Assembly (NCBI GenBank): GCA_022563115.1
Contig: JADFNY010000227.1
Span: 1 to 6,264 of the forward strand
Source of the DNA: Acidobacteriota bacterium
GTDB lineage: Bacteria; Acidobacteriota; UBA890
Direction: 5' to 3'
Length of the DNA: 6,264 bases
In this document: piece by piece, positions 5,667 to 6,264 of the stretch
Position numbering within the stretch: position 1 is the first letter of the stretch
Layout: the number at the start of each line of letters is the position of its first letter
Program-made: the position numbers and the translations under genes
The notes under the pieces: model-generated
Seen by the model: the letters and a program-made list of their open reading frames with translations, nothing else
The model's database searches: none
Told to the model about the DNA's origin: nothing

Positions 5667-5848
5667 GCGCTCCGCAGCTTCTTAGGGTGAGTGCCGTTGC
5701 CGAGCGTCTCGCAGTCTCGAAGAGCGCAGCCTACCGGCTCGTCTTATCCCGGGAGCTCCCCGTGGTGAAGGTCGGCGAGCGCTCATGCCGAGTCACTGAG
5801 GAGGACCTTGCGGATTACATCGCAAAGAACCGCGGGACGCGCCAATGA
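5663..5848 (+). CDS. Small excisionase-like helix-turn-helix protein, second of the tandem pair
   Basis: The 61-aa product is almost entirely one HTH_17-type domain: LLRVSAVAERLAVSKSAAYR (6-25) is the HTH, ELPVVKVGERSCRVTEED (31-48) the strand and wing, and LADYIAKNR the closing helix. It has the size and organisation of AlpA/Xis-type DNA-binding proteins that act as excisionases or transcription factors in prophages and islands. GTG 5663 is chosen because it overlaps the previous stop (GTGA), and the domain starts almost at once. The stop overlaps the next start (ATGA), so all three rightward genes are probably translated together. It shares fold and alignment with its upstream neighbour but is clearly diverged in sequence, so this is not a recent duplication. 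Confidence 0.78.
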   Translation: MSAPQLLRVSAVAERLAVSKSAAYRLVLSRELPVVKVGERSCRVTEEDLADYIAKNRGTRQ

Positions 5849-6264
5849 GCAATGGCGATGCATCCGACGAGGACTTCAGGCCAATGATTGCCTTACGGGC
5901 TGTCCTGGACGACCCCACCATCACCGGGAAGGCGTTGCTCGTTGCGGCCGCCTTGATTCGTCACGCCGACGACGCCGGCAGGTCCTACCCAGGGATCGAC
6001 ACGCTGAAGAAAGAACTGGGCGTGTCTCGGTCGAGCATCCTCCGAGGTATCGCCGTACTCGAGTGCGCAGGGCGCGTTTTGGTCACCAGGGAATCCGGTT
6101 GCGTGAACCGTTACCAGTTCATCTGTGACACCGGTCTATCTGTGACACCGGTCTACTCAGGAAACGGGACCCGTCTACCTGTGACACCAGACCCGTCTAC
6201 CTGTGACACCAGACCCGTGTCACCAGTAGACCCGAAGATACCCAGTAAGCTACCCAAGAAGTTA
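5845..6264 (+). CDS. Winged-helix (HTH_36-like) protein, probable replication initiator, 3' end outside the window
   Basis: 140 codons are visible and the frame is still open at the right edge. Residues 12-92 look like the N-terminal winged-helix domain of phage and plasmid replication proteins: a helical part (FRPMIALRAVLDDPTITGKALLVAAALIRHADD), then SYPGIDTLKKELGVSRSSILRGIAVLECAGRVLV, with the recognition helix around SRSSILRGI and a wing ending in NRYQF. This family typically starts with such a domain, followed by a repetitive linker and a C-terminal domain that recruits the replication machinery; only the linker's start is seen here. Linker codons 93-130 are built from out-of-frame DNA repeats. 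ATG 5845 overlaps the previous stop (ATGA). It could instead be a transcription regulator, since the decisive C-terminal part is missing. Confidence 0.7.
   Translation, partial: MSNGDASDEDFRPMIALRAVLDDPTITGKALLVAAALIRHADDAGRSYPGIDTLKKELGVSRSSILRGIAVLECAGRVLVTRESGCVNRYQFICDTGLSVTPVYSGNGTRLPVTPDPSTCDTRPVSPVDPKIPSKLPKKL
6121..6154 (+). repeat. Two perfect tandem copies of a 17-bp repeat (iteron-like)
   Basis: ATCTGTGACACCGGTCT occurs at 6121-6137 and again at 6138-6154 without a mismatch. Seventeen is not a multiple of three, so the copies are read in different frames (ICDTGL and then SVTPV); selection for a peptide cannot explain the identity. The core CTGTGACACC is shared with the 22-bp repeats that follow. 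Confidence 0.9.
6168..6211 (+). repeat. Two perfect tandem copies of a 22-bp repeat (iteron-like)
   Basis: The 22-bp unit begins GACCCGTCTAC and ends CTGTGACACCA; it lies at 6168-6189 and 6190-6211, identical in both. The unit begins again as GACCCG at 6212 before diverging. The period again shifts the reading frame (RLPVTPD and then PSTCDTR). The core CTGTGACACC is the same as in the 17-bp pair, giving four direct cores at 6123, 6140, 6179 and 6201. Confidence 0.9.
6203..6231. repeat. Inverted iteron copy and dyad at the end of the repeat cluster
   Basis: GTGACAC (6203-6209) and GTGTCAC (6217-6223) form a perfect 7-bp inverted repeat with a 7-nt spacer. The right half extends to 6231 as a reverse-complement copy of the repeat: 13 of 15 positions match the complement of GTCTACCTGTGACAC. 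The cluster thus holds four direct copies and one inverted copy. Confidence 0.75.

Larger units (their letters stand above)
3616..6264. mobile_element. Integrative element (prophage or ICE/island arm) next to selC, right end outside the window
   Basis: The gene content changes abruptly at selC: an integrase, a small putative zinc-finger gene, two excisionase-like HTH genes and a replication-initiator-type winged-helix gene, arranged as two divergent modules. This is the usual integration, control and replication layout of a temperate element. The left limit is placed at the 5' end of selC because everything further left is envelope or signalling chromosome. No second copy of any selC segment was found by eye between 3616 and 6264, so the other attachment site must lie further right. 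No capsid, conjugation or cargo gene is visible, so phage and ICE cannot be told apart. Confidence 0.75.

Noticed and set aside
5323..5685. Plus-strand open frame across the divergent control region and first HTH gene
   Set aside because: It covers the start of the leftward gene and both promoters, and is out of frame with the recognisable HTH domain. Its composition is not protein-like.
5808..6128. Plus-strand open frame of 106 codons overlapping the second HTH and the initiator gene
   Set aside because: Its Arg-rich translation is out of frame with two recognisable domains; it is a shadow frame.
6121..6231. CRISPR array
   Set aside because: Copies are directly tandem without spacers, periods differ (17 and 22), and the repeats lie inside an open reading frame.

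Overview
The window is GC-rich Gram-negative DNA with two regions of different character. The heptose and lipopolysaccharide-core genes imply an outer membrane. The genes are tightly packed, with 4-nt start/stop overlaps and several GTG or TTG starts. The host is able to decode UGA as selenocysteine, because a selC tRNA gene is present. A deltaproteobacterium-like or related high-GC lineage would fit, but the window does not fix the taxon.

Region 1 (1-3457) is ordinary chromosome. A plus-strand operon holds the 3' end of an ADP-heptose pathway sugar kinase, a separate heptose-1-phosphate adenylyltransferase, a GT9 heptosyltransferase and an isoprenylcysteine-methyltransferase-like membrane protein. 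The first three genes are joined by GTGA and TTGA overlaps. A BON-domain lipoprotein gene converges on the operon from the minus strand, and its 3' end overlaps the methyltransferase gene by 210 nt. Divergent from it is a PilZ (c-di-GMP-binding) gene with a good sigma70-type promoter and a Shine-Dalgarno site that places its start at GTG 2975.

Region 2 is the boundary (3518-3625). A complete tRNA-Sec gene (selC, minus strand, UCA anticodon, long variable arm, encoded CCA) lies 7 nt from the stop codon of a tyrosine-recombinase integrase on the same strand. The integrase is on the 5' side of the tRNA, not the usual 3' side.

Region 3 (3616-6264, running off the right edge) looks like one arm of an integrative element, either a prophage or an ICE-like island. 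Leftward, a gene with a C-terminal four-cysteine putative zinc finger is coupled to the integrase by a TGATG overlap, under a near-consensus promoter (TTGACG-17-TATAAG). Rightward, a compact operon holds two tandem excisionase/MerR-like HTH genes and then a winged-helix (HTH_36-like) protein of the replication-initiator type, joined by GTGA and ATGA overlaps. The two arms diverge from a short AT-rich control region at about 5395-5447.

The most notable signal is inside the last gene. Tandem 17-bp and 22-bp direct repeats share the core CTGTGACACC, and an inverted copy follows. The periods are not multiples of three, so the repeats are kept as DNA and not as peptide. This looks like iterons inside a replication-initiator gene, comparable in layout to the lambda O gene and origin.
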